Part shown: positions 41,031 to 49,488 of the stretch, in pieces | Layout of the letters: each line of letters starts with the position of its first letter | Numbering within the stretch: position 1 is the stretch's first letter | NCBI GenBank assembly: GCA_021768185.1 | Contig: JAETNP010000001.1 | Span: 62,001 to 126,000, forward strand | Origin: Oscillospiraceae bacterium | Lineage (GTDB): Bacteria; Bacillota; Clostridia; Oscillospirales; Oscillospiraceae | Direction of reading: 5' to 3' | Length of the DNA stretch: 64,000 nucleotides | Program-made: the position numbers and the translations under genes | Notes under the pieces: model-generated | Told to the model about the DNA's origin: nothing | Seen by the model: only the letters and a program-made list of their open reading frames with translations | The model's database searches: none

Positions 41031-42155
41031 ATGACAAAAGTAAACGTAATCTCCGGCTTCCTGGGCGCCGGGAAAACCACCCTCATCAAGAAGCTGCTGG
41101 ACGAAGCCCTGAAGGGCGAGAAGATCGTCCTCATTGAAAATGAATTCGGTGAGATCGGCATCGACGGCGGCTTCCTCAAGGACGCAGGGATAGAGATTTC
41201 CGAGATGAACTCCGGGTGCATCTGCTGCTCCCTAGTGGGCGACTTCGGCGAGGCCCTGAAAAAAGTCATGGAGCAGTTCCATCCGGACCGCATCCTCATC
41301 GAGCCCTCCGGCGTGGGCAAGCTGTCCGACGTGATCCGGGCCGTCCAAGGCGTGGCGGAGCAGATCCCGGAGATGACCCTGGGCTGCGCGGTCACCGTGG
41401 CCGACGCGTCCAAGGCCAAGGTCTATCTGAAAAACTTCGGCGAGTTCTACGCCAACCAGGTGCAGTACGCGGGGGCAATCATTCTCAGCCGCACCCAGAA
41501 GCTGGACGGAGAAAAGCTGGAGGCCGCCGTCGCCCTGCTGCGGGAAAAGAATGAGAAGGCCCCCATTGTCACCACCCCCTGGGACCAGCTCACCGGTGCG
41601 CAGCTCCTCTCCGCTATGGAGAAAGGCAACACACTGGCCGAGGATCTGCTGGCGGAGGAGGAAGAGGATACCTGCCCCATCTGCGGCGAGCACCATCATC
41701 ACGACCACGAGGAGCATGAGAACCACCATCATCATGAGCACGAGGAACACGAGTGCTGCCATCACCATGAGGATGAGGACCACGAGCATCATCACCATGA
41801 GCATGAGCATGAGCACGAACACGAGTGCTGCCACCACGATCATGACGGGCATCATCATCACCACCATCACGGCCATGACGCCGACGAGGTGTTCACCAGC
41901 TGGGGTGTGGAGACCACCCGCACCTTTACCGCGGAGAAGCTGGAGAGCATTCTGACGGAGCTGGACGGCGGGAAGTATGGCGCGGTACTGCGGGCCAAGG
42001 GCATTGTGCCGGCAGGCAATGGGACCTGGCTCCACTTTGACTACGTGTCCGAGGAGCATCAGGTGCGCACCGGCCCCGCGGACTACACCGGGCGCCTGTG
42101 CGTCATCGGCGGCAAGCTGGACGAGGCCGGGCTGAAAGCTCTCTTTGAGGTGTAA
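41031..42155 (+). CDS. G3E-family GTPase, CobW-type metal chaperone with His-rich loop
   Basis: 374 residues. Walker A is GFLGAGKTTLIKKLL (from residue 8). The metal motif is NSGCICCSLVGDFG (CxCC, about 61-69). Residues about 220-285 are an extreme His/Glu/Asp/Cys-rich stretch (clusters of HHHH, HECCHHHEDEDHEHHHH), and the CobW C-terminal domain is about 300-374. The family uses GTP hydrolysis to hand zinc, or cobalt, to client enzymes; the His-rich loop would bind several metal ions. The expected NKxD guanine motif is not obvious (ILSRTQKLD occupies the position). It is followed by a second G3E-like gene. Confidence 0.9.
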   Translation: MTKVNVISGFLGAGKTTLIKKLLDEALKGEKIVLIENEFGEIGIDGGFLKDAGIEISEMNSGCICCSLVGDFGEALKKVMEQFHPDRILIEPSGVGKLSDVIRAVQGVAEQIPEMTLGCAVTVADASKAKVYLKNFGEFYANQVQYAGAIILSRTQKLDGEKLEAAVALLREKNEKAPIVTTPWDQLTGAQLLSAMEKGNTLAEDLLAEEEEDTCPICGEHHHHDHEEHENHHHHEHEEHECCHHHEDEDHEHHHHEHEHEHEHECCHHDHDGHHHHHHHGHDADEVFTSWGVETTRTFTAEKLESILTELDGGKYGAVLRAKGIVPAGNGTWLHFDYVSEEHQVRTGPADYTGRLCVIGGKLDEAGLKALFEV

Positions 42156-42156
42156 T

Positions 42157-43095
42157 ATGGCCCAGGAAAATTATCCCGTCTACCTGATCGCCGGATTCCT
42201 GGACAGCGGTAAGACCAGCTTTATCAACGGCATCCTCTCCGATGGCTTCGCCATGGAGGACCGCACCTTGCTGCTCCAGTGCGAGGAGGGCGAGGTGGAA
42301 TATGACAGGAAGCTGCTGCGCAACGTCACTGTCCTGGCGGTAGACGATCAGGAGACGCTGACGCCGGAGTTCCTGGAGGCGGAGCGGAAGAAATGCCGGG
42401 CCAGCCAAATCATTGTGGAATACAACGGCATGTGGCAGATTCAGGATTTCTATGTGAATTCCATGCCTCAGAGCTGGGTGCTGTACCAGATTATTGCCAC
42501 AGTGGAGGGGCCAACCTTCGAGATGTATACCAAGAACATGGCCTCCCTCATGTCGGAAAAGCTGCGCAATGCGGACATGATCTGTATCAACCGCTGCACC
42601 GATGAGCTGTGTACGGCCCTCCGGCAGAAGAACCTGCGCCTCCTCAACCGCCGGGCGGACATCTATCTGGAGAAGGAGGACGGCCAGAGCGAGGACTATA
42701 TGGACGGCACCGTGTCCGCCTTCGACCTGGACCAGCCTGTGATTCGGATCGCCGACGAGGACTACGGACTGTGGTACGTGGAGATCATGGATAATCCGGA
42801 GATGTACGCCGGGAAGACGGTGGTGTACCGGGCCATTATGTGCAAGCCGCCCAAGTACGGGCGGTACTTCACCCCCGGGCGGTTCGCCATGGTGTGCTGC
42901 GCGGAAGACATGACTTTCCTGGCCGTGGCCTGCATCGGGTACGACGTCAGCGAGATCCCCGAGCGGGCTTGGGTGGAAGTCACCGCCAAGGTGGCGGTGG
43001 AGCACTGGGACCCCTACGAGGGGGATGGTCCGGTGCTGCATGTGACCTCCGTCCGGCCCTGCCAGAAGCCAAAGGAAGAAGTCGTGCAAATGTAA
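42157..43095 (+). CDS. Second G3E/CobW-like GTPase, variant
   Basis: 312 residues starting 1 bp after the previous stop, with GAGGTG as ribosome site. Walker A is present (GFLDSGKTSFINGIL), but the CxCC metal motif is absent at the expected place (LLLQCEEGEVEYDRK instead) and there is no His-rich loop. The C-terminal half (about 200-312) is not the usual CobW_C domain. It reads as a beta-rich domain (TVVYRAIMCKPPKYGRYFTP, then FAMVCCAEDMTFLAVACIGY) similar to a TIGR03943-like C-terminus. It probably works with the first GTPase in metal delivery, perhaps as partner or client adaptor. The role is inferred from pairing only. Confidence 0.75.
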   Translation: MAQENYPVYLIAGFLDSGKTSFINGILSDGFAMEDRTLLLQCEEGEVEYDRKLLRNVTVLAVDDQETLTPEFLEAERKKCRASQIIVEYNGMWQIQDFYVNSMPQSWVLYQIIATVEGPTFEMYTKNMASLMSEKLRNADMICINRCTDELCTALRQKNLRLLNRRADIYLEKEDGQSEDYMDGTVSAFDLDQPVIRIADEDYGLWYVEIMDNPEMYAGKTVVYRAIMCKPPKYGRYFTPGRFAMVCCAEDMTFLAVACIGYDVSEIPERAWVEVTAKVAVEHWDPYEGDGPVLHVTSVRPCQKPKEEVVQM

Positions 43096-43100
43096 AGGAA

Positions 43101-43136
43101 GAGCGCCGCAGAGAAAATTCTCTGCGGCGCTCTTAT
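43101..43136. terminator. Bidirectional terminator between the GTPase pair and the SLH gene
   Basis: GAGCGCCGCAGAGAA (43101-43115) pairs with TTCTCTGCGGCGCTC (43118-43132), followed by TTATATT. It can serve both convergent genes. Confidence 0.8.
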
Positions 43137-43156
43137 ATTATGGATTGGGATATTCC

Positions 43157-44305
43157 TTAGGCGGCGTCATCCTCGCCCTCAGCGGGAGCCTTGTCGTCAC
43201 TCTCGCCTTCGGCAGGAGTGGTGTCGCCCTCGCCCTCAACGGGAGCCTTGTCATCCTCACCCTCAGCGGGAGTGGTGTCGCCCTCGCCCTCAACGGGAGC
43301 CTTGTCATCCTCGCCCTCGGCGGGAGTGGTGTCACCCTCGCCCTCAACGGGAGCCTTGTCATCCTCGCCCTCGGCGGGAGCAGCATCGTCAGCGGACAGG
43401 ATCTCATTGATGTAGCGGTTCAGGATCACCGCAATCTCCTGGCGGGTAGCGGTGCCATTGGGGACCATCTTGGTGACATCACCGGCACCCATGCCGCTGA
43501 TGAGCCCCTTAGCTACAGCCCAATTCACGAAATCCTTGGCCCAGGGAGCAATGTCGGCAGCATCGGCGAAGACAGCGAGGTTATCCTCTTCCACGTTCTT
43601 GCCCTCGGCATAGACAAACAGGATCTTGGCAATCTCCTGGCGCTTCACGTCGCCAGTAGGATCAAAGGTGGTCTCGCTTTTGCCGGTCACAATGCCCTTG
43701 TCCTTGGCCCAAATCACGGCATCCTTGTAAGCAGCATCGTCAGCCACGTCGGTAAAGGGATTAACAGCGTCCTCAGCGTTGGCGGGAGAACCAGCCAGGC
43801 GGTACAGCGCCACTACCAGGTCGGCGCGGGTCATATTGGCAGTGGGGTTGAAGCCGTTCTCGCCCATGTCGATCAGCTTCTTCTCGACAACAGCAGCGAC
43901 AGCAACCTTCGCCCAATCCGCTACATCGGCATAAGGATCGGCGGCGGGAGCCTTGTCGTCCTCGCCTTCGGCAGGAGCCTTGTCGTCCTCGCCCTCAGCG
44001 GGAGCCTTGTCGTCCTCGCCCTCGGCGGGGGCTTTGTCATCCTCGCCCTCGGCAGGAGCCTTGTCGTCCTCGCCCTCGGCGGGAGCCTTGTCATCCTCGC
44101 CCTCAACGGGAGCCTTGTCATCCTCGCCCTCGGCGGGAGCCTTGTCATCCTCGCCCTCAACGGGAGCCTTGTCGGCATCATCGACCGTCTCGGTCTTCGC
44201 GTCCTCGGCAGGGGCCTTTTCGTCTTCCGCAAAGGCGGTAGCGGCCAGGCCAAAGACCATGACCATTGCCAGCACAAGTGCCAGCAGCTTGTTCCACTTT
44301 CTCAT
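43157..44305 (-). CDS. SLH-domain surface protein with acidic nonapeptide repeats
   Basis: 382 residues from the ATG at 44305, AGGAGG upstream. The signal peptide is residues 1-26 (LLALVLAMVMVFGLAATAFA). Residues 45-116 are eight copies of DKAP(A/V)EGED. Residues about 117-300 form three SLH domains (PYADVADWAKVAVAAVVEKK; NPFTDVADDAAYKDAVIWAK; VFADAADIAPWAKDFVNWAV), which bind pyruvylated secondary cell wall polymer. Residues 306-382 are a second repeat tract alternating DKAPVEGEG and DTTPAEGED. The acidic, Pro-containing repeats are probably extended spacers. The repeats flank the anchor on both sides, which is unusual. The function is unknown. The repeat number is likely to vary between strains. 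Confidence 0.9.
   Translation of the reverse strand: MRKWNKLLALVLAMVMVFGLAATAFAEDEKAPAEDAKTETVDDADKAPVEGEDDKAPAEGEDDKAPVEGEDDKAPAEGEDDKAPAEGEDDKAPAEGEDDKAPAEGEDDKAPAEGEDDKAPAADPYADVADWAKVAVAAVVEKKLIDMGENGFNPTANMTRADLVVALYRLAGSPANAEDAVNPFTDVADDAAYKDAVIWAKDKGIVTGKSETTFDPTGDVKRQEIAKILFVYAEGKNVEEDNLAVFADAADIAPWAKDFVNWAVAKGLISGMGAGDVTKMVPNGTATRQEIAVILNRYINEILSADDAAPAEGEDDKAPVEGEGDTTPAEGEDDKAPVEGEGDTTPAEGEDDKAPVEGEGDTTPAEGESDDKAPAEGEDDAA
43160..43390. repeat. 27/54 bp tandem coding repeats, 3' tract of the SLH gene
   Basis: A DNA tandem repeat with 27 bp sub-units encoding DKAPVEGEG/DTTPAEGED (54 bp super-unit, about three copies) plus divergent ends. It stays in frame, so unit gain or loss does not break the gene. 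Confidence 0.85.
43958..44173. repeat. 27 bp tandem coding repeats, 5' tract of the SLH gene
   Basis: Eight 27 bp units encoding DKAP(A/V)EGED followed by a partial ninth. The units are nearly identical at the DNA level, which suggests recent slippage or recombination. Confidence 0.85.
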
Positions 44306-44494
44306 TGTTGGGGTTCCTCCTAATTCATTTTTGGGCACGCCCTCCGGGATGTGGGCCCGGGAGCATTTGCCCGTCTACGAACCAGATTATACTCCAACTT
44401 TTTCTGTTTGGCTAGACCTGTTTTTTCATTTTTTATAAAATTTTGAAAAATTTTGTTGATGAGTGCTTGAACACTGGATAAACGCGGTAAATTG

Positions 44495-44503
44495 TGGTAT
44501 ACT
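44495..44503 (+). promoter_or_regulatory. Extended -10 promoter of the hydantoinase gene
   Basis: TGGTATACT (44495-44503), without a clear -35 at 17 bp; 67 bp before the start codon. Confidence 0.45.
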
Positions 44504-44569
44504 TTTCCAAATCATTTGTATTACATTCCTTTTCAACCACCGGTGCAAGAAAGATAAGGAGGGTCATCA

Positions 44570-45940
44570 ATGCGTATTTTGCTGCATGGAGGAACCGTCG
44601 TCTCGGCGGAGGGCACAGCGGCGCTGGACGTCCTGCTGGAGGGGGAGCGGATCGCCGCCGTAGGCGAAGCTCTCCCCGCCGGAGACGCCCAGGTAGTGGA
44701 CTGCACCGGGAAGCTCCTCTTCCCGGGCTTCATCGACGGCCACACCCACTTTGACCTGGAGGTGGGCGGGACCATTACCGCCGACGACTTCATCACCGGC
44801 ACTCGGGCGGCCCTGCGCGGGGGCACCACCACGGTTGTCGATTTTGCCGCCCCGGATAAGGGGGAGTCCATGGCCTCCGGCCTTGCGCGCTGGCGTGGAA
44901 AAGCCGAGGGGCGCAGCGCCTGCGATTACGGGTTTCACATGACCATCGACGACTGGAACGAGGGCATTTCCCGGGAGATCGGAGAAATGATGGATCAGGG
45001 GATCACCTCCTTCAAAATGTACATGACCTACCCCGCCATGATGATCCCGGAGGGAGATATGTACCATGCCCTCCTGCGCCTGAAGGAAGCCGGAGGCGTG
45101 GCCGGGGTCCACTGCGAGAACGACGGGGTTATCCGCGCCTTGATCGCCGACGCGAAGGCGGCGGGACGGATGGGCCCCGGCTCCCATCCCCGCACCCGGC
45201 CCGCTCCCCTGGAGGCCGAGGCGGTAGGACACCTGCTGCGGATGGCTCAGCTGGCGGATGTGCCGGTTATCATCGTTCACCTCTCCACCCGGGAATCCCT
45301 GGAGGAGGTCCGTGCCGCACGCAGGCGGGGACAAACGGTCTATGTGGAGACCTGTCCCCACTACCTGCTGCTGGAGGACTCGGTCTACGATGCCCCGGAC
45401 TTTATGGAAGCCGCCAAGTTCATCTGTGCGCCCCCCATTCGGAAGCAGGCGGACCGGGAGGCGCTGTGGGAGGCGCTGCAAAACGGCGAGATCGACACCG
45501 TAGCCACCGACCACTGCTCCTTTACCACCGCCCAGAAGCGGGCAGGACGGTATGATTTCACCAAGATCCCCGGCGGACTTCCCGGGGTGGAGCACCGAGG
45601 CGTATTGCTGTATACCTACGGCGTGGCGGAAGGACGGATCGCCGCTCCGGACATGTGCCGCGTGCTGTGCGAGAACCCGGCAAAGCTGTACGGCTGCTGG
45701 CCGCAGAAGGGCGTGATCGCTCCCGGCAGCGATGCCGACATCGTCATTTATGACCCGGACGGCGACGGGGTCGTCTCTGCCGCAGACCAGTTGCAGAATG
45801 TGGACTACACCCCCTACGAGGGGCTGCGGACCAGAGGAAGCATCCGGCAGGTCTACCTCCGGGGACGGCTGGCGGTGGACCAGGGGCAGGTGCTGGCATC
45901 CGAAGGACGGTTTATCCGGCGGGGAAAATGCGGACTGTAA
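44570..45940 (+). CDS. hydA: Dihydropyrimidinase/hydantoinase-type cyclic amidohydrolase
   Basis: 456 residues. Opens cyclic amide rings (dihydropyrimidines, hydantoins) to N-carbamoyl amino acids, using two zinc ions bridged by a carbamylated lysine. Zinc ligands and the lysine are visible: FIDGHTHFDLEV, TSFKMYMTYP (Lys), VAGVHCEN, VETCPHYLLL and ATDHCSF. AAGGAGG lies before the ATG. It is a single gene with its own promoter and terminator; no beta-ureidopropionase or transporter is adjacent. Phenylhydantoinase, allantoinase-like or pyrimidine-degrading roles cannot be told apart from the sequence. Confidence 0.9.
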   Translation: MRILLHGGTVVSAEGTAALDVLLEGERIAAVGEALPAGDAQVVDCTGKLLFPGFIDGHTHFDLEVGGTITADDFITGTRAALRGGTTTVVDFAAPDKGESMASGLARWRGKAEGRSACDYGFHMTIDDWNEGISREIGEMMDQGITSFKMYMTYPAMMIPEGDMYHALLRLKEAGGVAGVHCENDGVIRALIADAKAAGRMGPGSHPRTRPAPLEAEAVGHLLRMAQLADVPVIIVHLSTRESLEEVRAARRRGQTVYVETCPHYLLLEDSVYDAPDFMEAAKFICAPPIRKQADREALWEALQNGEIDTVATDHCSFTTAQKRAGRYDFTKIPGGLPGVEHRGVLLYTYGVAEGRIAAPDMCRVLCENPAKLYGCWPQKGVIAPGSDADIVIYDPDGDGVVSAADQLQNVDYTPYEGLRTRGSIRQVYLRGRLAVDQGQVLASEGRFIRRGKCGL

Positions 45941-45944
45941 GCAA

Positions 45945-45978
45945 ATCCGGCCCGGAGGCAAATGCCTCCGGGCCGGAT
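45945..45978. terminator. Bidirectional terminator between hydantoinase and the large SLH gene
   Basis: ATCCGGCCCGGAGGCA (45945-45960) pairs perfectly with TGCCTCCGGGCCGGAT (45963-45978). There is no long T run, but it is a 16 bp GC-rich stem between convergent genes. Confidence 0.7.
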
Positions 45979-46029
45979 GCTATTGGTTAGAGATTTGCGG
46001 GATTCGGCGCGGCAATGCCGCGCTGTGAT

Positions 46030-49000
46030 TTACGCTTCGGACTCGGATGCGCCGTTGTTGGCTGCCCACTTGGTCTCCAGAGCGGCCCAATCCCGGTGCT
46101 CCTTGATGAGGGTCCAGATCTCAACGGACATCTCGTCACGCTCGTAGTCGTGCTCGTTGGTGGCTTCCTGAACGTCCTCGTAGTACCACTCACTCTCGGG
46201 GTTGTCGGTCCACTTCTTCATCTCGGGAAGCATGTGGTCCTTATCCGGGGTGCGGTCCAGCATACGGTTGACAATAGCCATGACCTCCGCGCGAGTGATG
46301 GTCTCATCCGGAGCAAAGGTGTTGCCGCTCTTGCCGGTGATCCAGCCGGCCTCAACGGCCTTGCGGATGGCCTCCGCGGCCCAATGGCCCTCGGTGTCGC
46401 TGAAGTCGCCTACGTTCTCGCCGGTGATCTCGTCGCTGACGAAACCGGCGGCAATGGAGGCAAACTCGGCGCGGGTAATGGCCTGGTTGGGCAGGAAGGC
46501 GCTATCCTGGGCAAAATGCTCCAGGGCGCCGGCCTTCTGGACGGTGGAAATGGCGTTGTTGAACCAGCTGCCTGCGTTGACGTCGCTGAAGCCGTTCTCC
46601 GTGCTCCAGTTGGCGGTGCGGTACTCCTCCGTCATCAGACGGAAGAAGATGGTCACTGCCTCGGCGCGGGTGATGTTGCCCAGCGGACGGACGGTATCAT
46701 CATCATAGCCGATGATGTAGGCGAAGTGGTCCGCATTGTTCAGACCCACCGTATTGGCCAGAGGCACTTCCTGATCGCTGATCGTCTCACCGGGGTCCAG
46801 AGGCGTGGGCGTATCGGGGATGGTGGGCGGCGGGGTGACCGGATCAGTGGGCGCGGGAGGCGTGGGCTCATCGGGTTCGTCGGGCTCGTCAACGGGGTCC
46901 CACGTCGCGGTAATGGTGATATTGCCGTTATCATCCGTCACAGGCTCCGTCCAGCCGGTAAACTCGTAGCCCTCACGGGTGGGATCAGCAGGATACAGGT
47001 CCTGGGAAATCGAGGCCGTCCCTCTCTCGACCTGCGCCGTATCGCCTACCTGGCCGCCGTCATAGCCGTTCAGCCAGGTTACGGTAACCAGATCGGGCTG
47101 GGGTGCTGCAGGGATGTGATAGTACAGCTTCAGCTCTACATTGGTCTGTCCCTTTACGTCCTCAACCGTCAGAATGTTGTGGGAGTTTTCCGAATCGAAC
47201 ACGTAGCCGTCGAATCCGTCAAAGGTCCTTTCCTTGTCCGCATCGGTAACGCTGACCGAAGTTGCGTTCATGTCGGTTACTTCACGGTTCTCAACGGCAA
47301 GCGTAGTCTCCGTTCCATCCTGTGCAGCACCGATCCAAGTGACAGTGTACTTGATGTTGACGGTCTCCTCGCTCTTCTTGGCAAAAAACAGCTTCAGCTC
47401 CGCTCCGGCGGCAGGAATATTCTTGAGGGTTTCTACATTCCGGGGGTCGCCCTCCAGGAAGGTGTAGCCTTCGACATTCTTGTCGCCCTCGTCAACATGG
47501 ATGTCCGCGCCAACTTTGTCTGCCTTACGAGTCATCGCCTTGATCACCGTATTATCTGCGGCATCGTACAGAGTTACCGTATACGTGACCTCGGCAGGCT
47601 CTACGACATTCTTGTTGAACACGAGCTTGATGTGGGTAGTGCCTTCATCATTGATGACCTGCCACTCGTTGTCACTCTCGTGCTCCAAGTAGGTGCAGCC
47701 TTCCCAAACCTTGTCCTTGTCACTGGGACCAACCTTCTGGCCTTTGTAGGCATGGCGGGTTTCGGTTTGCACTGTTTCGCCATTGACCTGCCACTCAACC
47801 GTATAGGGAATGAGGTCCAGGTTCTTTTTGAAGCAGAGCTTGATTTCTACACTCTCTGAATCAAGCAGGAACCCATTTTCATCGCTGGCATCTTTTTGGT
47901 ACGTGTAGCCATTCAAAACCTTGTCCGCCTCATTCGGCTTGACTATCGTGCCTGCTGTGCCTTCGCGAATCTCAGACTTCTTGCCGATTTCCTCACCAGT
48001 GTCAATATCACACCAGCGGACAACGTACTTCAGGGTCTTGGCAGCTTCCTTGTACGTGACAGTGAACACAGTACCACTGCCGTCCTCGCACGTACCAGAC
48101 ACCACCTCCACGTCGGGGGTGTAGCCCTCGATAGTTGGGGAAGTGATCGAATACTCCATACCCTTGATTACCGCCTGACTTGCATCAGGAGCAGCCGTCT
48201 TGCCATCCTCGTAAACATAGTGGACAACCACTTTGGTCGGGGAGGTGCAAATTTCCTGAACCTTGGTAAGGGGGCACTTGGCACACTTTAAGGTAGTAAT
48301 GACAGCTGTGCCATCCTCAGAAAGGACTTCCTTCACAATAGACCAATCATGCCCATCATCGGTATTACTACAATATTGGTCCCCATCATTTCTAATGGAT
48401 TTTTGGTTACCACAAATACGGCAATAATGCGCTACGGGTTGGTCATTTTCCTTCAGGATCTCCCAGCTGCACACCTCAGTTTTTGTTGCTCCGCAATTCA
48501 GACATTTGAGCGTATGAGATCCTTCGCCTGCCGGGGTACCGATATTGCCATACTCGTGCTTTCCGTCCGGACACTCGTCTTTGCCGCCATCGCCCGGTGT
48601 GCCATCGTTGTACTTGACATAGCCGCAAACGCTGCACTTAACGGCTGCGTTGTCAATCGCCTCAAGCTTGCACTCCTCGGTGCCTGTTTCGGTGCAGCCC
48701 AGGTCGGTGCATGTGTGGGTGTGTGTGCCATCTTCGTTAGATTTCCACTCACTCCAGTTGTGCTGATCCGCAACAGGATAGGACCAGTAATTGCACAGAG
48801 TGCACTTCTTCACATATTGGGCTTCCCAAGGGTCGTAAGTGACCGTCGTAGTGCAGGGTTCTGTTACCTTCTCGCCGCAGGATGTGCATGTCTTTACATG
48901 AGTATACACTTGGTAATAATCGGGGGTATACTTCCAGCTATGCTCATGCACGGGTTCCTGCGCACCGCAGTCACACTTGCCATTGGTGTAGCTGTGAGAG

Positions 49001-49365
49001 ACGGTACTCACCAGCTTTTCACACCCTGTGCAATACACACTGTGGGTTTTGCCGTTTTTGTCATCCCTAATGAATGTTTTCTCATGTGTACATTCTTTCG
49101 TGCTGGGATCAGCTTCGCCACATTTTGCGCAGAAACCGTTGACAAAGGTATGGAGTTCCAGTTCATCGTACTTATTACACCATGTGCAATAAGCGCGATG
49201 CTGAGATTCGTTCTCCTTTGAATAGGAAATCACTTGGTCGTGGCATTTGGGACAAAGCTCACCCTTATCCGCCGCCAGCGCTTGGCCCGGCAGCAGGCTG
49301 AGACACATCATCAGCGCAACGAACAGCGCAAGCCCGCGTTTGCGTAAATTGAAATAACTGTTCAT
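46030..49365 (-). CDS. Large SLH-anchored surface protein with Cys-rich and MucBP-like repeats
   Basis: 1111 residues from the ATG at 49365 (AAAGGAAG site). The signal peptide is residues 1-31 (LALFVALMMCLSLLPGQALA). Residues about 35-380 contain about a dozen CxxC pairs in HxH-rich repeats (CPKCHDQ, CTWCNKY, CAKCGEA, CTSCGEK, CLNCGAT, CRICGNQ), like serial metal-binding knuckles. Residues about 400-850 hold five or so MucBP-like beta repeats (VTYTVTLYDAADNTV type), then one InlB-B-like repeat (GYEFTGWTEP) and a Pro-rich linker. Residues about 930-1080 are three SLH domains (NITRAEAVTIFFRL, ITRAEFASIAAGFV, ITRAEVMAIVNRML). This is a likely adhesin. Two c-di-GMP-I-like aptamers lie in its leader. 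Confidence 0.9.
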   Translation of the reverse strand: MNSYFNLRKRGLALFVALMMCLSLLPGQALAADKGELCPKCHDQVISYSKENESQHRAYCTWCNKYDELELHTFVNGFCAKCGEADPSTKECTHEKTFIRDDKNGKTHSVYCTGCEKLVSTVSHSYTNGKCDCGAQEPVHEHSWKYTPDYYQVYTHVKTCTSCGEKVTEPCTTTVTYDPWEAQYVKKCTLCNYWSYPVADQHNWSEWKSNEDGTHTHTCTDLGCTETGTEECKLEAIDNAAVKCSVCGYVKYNDGTPGDGGKDECPDGKHEYGNIGTPAGEGSHTLKCLNCGATKTEVCSWEILKENDQPVAHYCRICGNQKSIRNDGDQYCSNTDDGHDWSIVKEVLSEDGTAVITTLKCAKCPLTKVQEICTSPTKVVVHYVYEDGKTAAPDASQAVIKGMEYSITSPTIEGYTPDVEVVSGTCEDGSGTVFTVTYKEAAKTLKYVVRWCDIDTGEEIGKKSEIREGTAGTIVKPNEADKVLNGYTYQKDASDENGFLLDSESVEIKLCFKKNLDLIPYTVEWQVNGETVQTETRHAYKGQKVGPSDKDKVWEGCTYLEHESDNEWQVINDEGTTHIKLVFNKNVVEPAEVTYTVTLYDAADNTVIKAMTRKADKVGADIHVDEGDKNVEGYTFLEGDPRNVETLKNIPAAGAELKLFFAKKSEETVNIKYTVTWIGAAQDGTETTLAVENREVTDMNATSVSVTDADKERTFDGFDGYVFDSENSHNILTVEDVKGQTNVELKLYYHIPAAPQPDLVTVTWLNGYDGGQVGDTAQVERGTASISQDLYPADPTREGYEFTGWTEPVTDDNGNITITATWDPVDEPDEPDEPTPPAPTDPVTPPPTIPDTPTPLDPGETISDQEVPLANTVGLNNADHFAYIIGYDDDTVRPLGNITRAEAVTIFFRLMTEEYRTANWSTENGFSDVNAGSWFNNAISTVQKAGALEHFAQDSAFLPNQAITRAEFASIAAGFVSDEITGENVGDFSDTEGHWAAEAIRKAVEAGWITGKSGNTFAPDETITRAEVMAIVNRMLDRTPDKDHMLPEMKKWTDNPESEWYYEDVQEATNEHDYERDEMSVEIWTLIKEHRDWAALETKWAANNGASESEA

Positions 49366-49395
49366 GATTCTTCCTTTCTTTGCATAATTTCGGAC

Positions 49396-49408
49396 GCAAA
49401 GGAGTCCG
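49396..49408 (-). promoter_or_regulatory. Candidate anti-ribosome-site hairpin loop downstream of aptamer 2
   Basis: On the minus strand CGGAC, TCCTTTGC, GTCCG forms a small hairpin (49391-49408). The TCCTTT in its loop is complementary to AAAGGA of the ribosome site at 49370-49377. It could be the expression platform through which the aptamer controls translation. This is inference from base pairing only. Confidence 0.4.
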
Positions 49409-49488
49409 GTAGCCGAACGAGCATAGAACCTCAAAAGATTCCTTAGCTTCTGGCTTTGCCGTCCCAGCGTTTCCGCTGGTTTGCCGCT
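49400..49488 (-). ncRNA. Cyclic di-GMP-I (GEMM-I) riboswitch-like aptamer, copy 2 (proximal)
   Basis: On the minus strand GGCAAACCA (49485-49477), a short stem capped by GGAAAC, then TGGGACGGCAAAGCC, and further on CTATGCTCGTTCGGCTACCG. GEMM-I aptamers have GGCAAACCA, a GAAA tetraloop hairpin, TGGGACGCAAAGCC and a 3' G/GGCTACCG closing part. This copy carries one extra G inside GGACGCAAAGCC, which might weaken binding. It ends about 35 bp before the start codon of the large SLH gene. Confidence 0.75.

Noticed and set aside
41690..41880. Low-complexity CAT/CAC repeats
   Set aside because: They encode the His-rich metal loop of the CobW-type GTPase, not a separate element.
43160..44173. Regularly spaced repeats that could suggest a CRISPR array
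   Set aside because: The 27 bp units are contiguous, in frame and translated; there are no unique spacers.
43145..44323. 392-codon plus-strand ORF opposite the SLH protein gene
   Set aside because: It is a mirror frame created by the repetitive GAG/GAC-rich coding sequence; no ribosome site, no domain, and the minus-strand frame has a signal peptide and SLH domains.
46015..47859. 614-codon plus-strand ORF
   Set aside because: Shadow of the large SLH gene.
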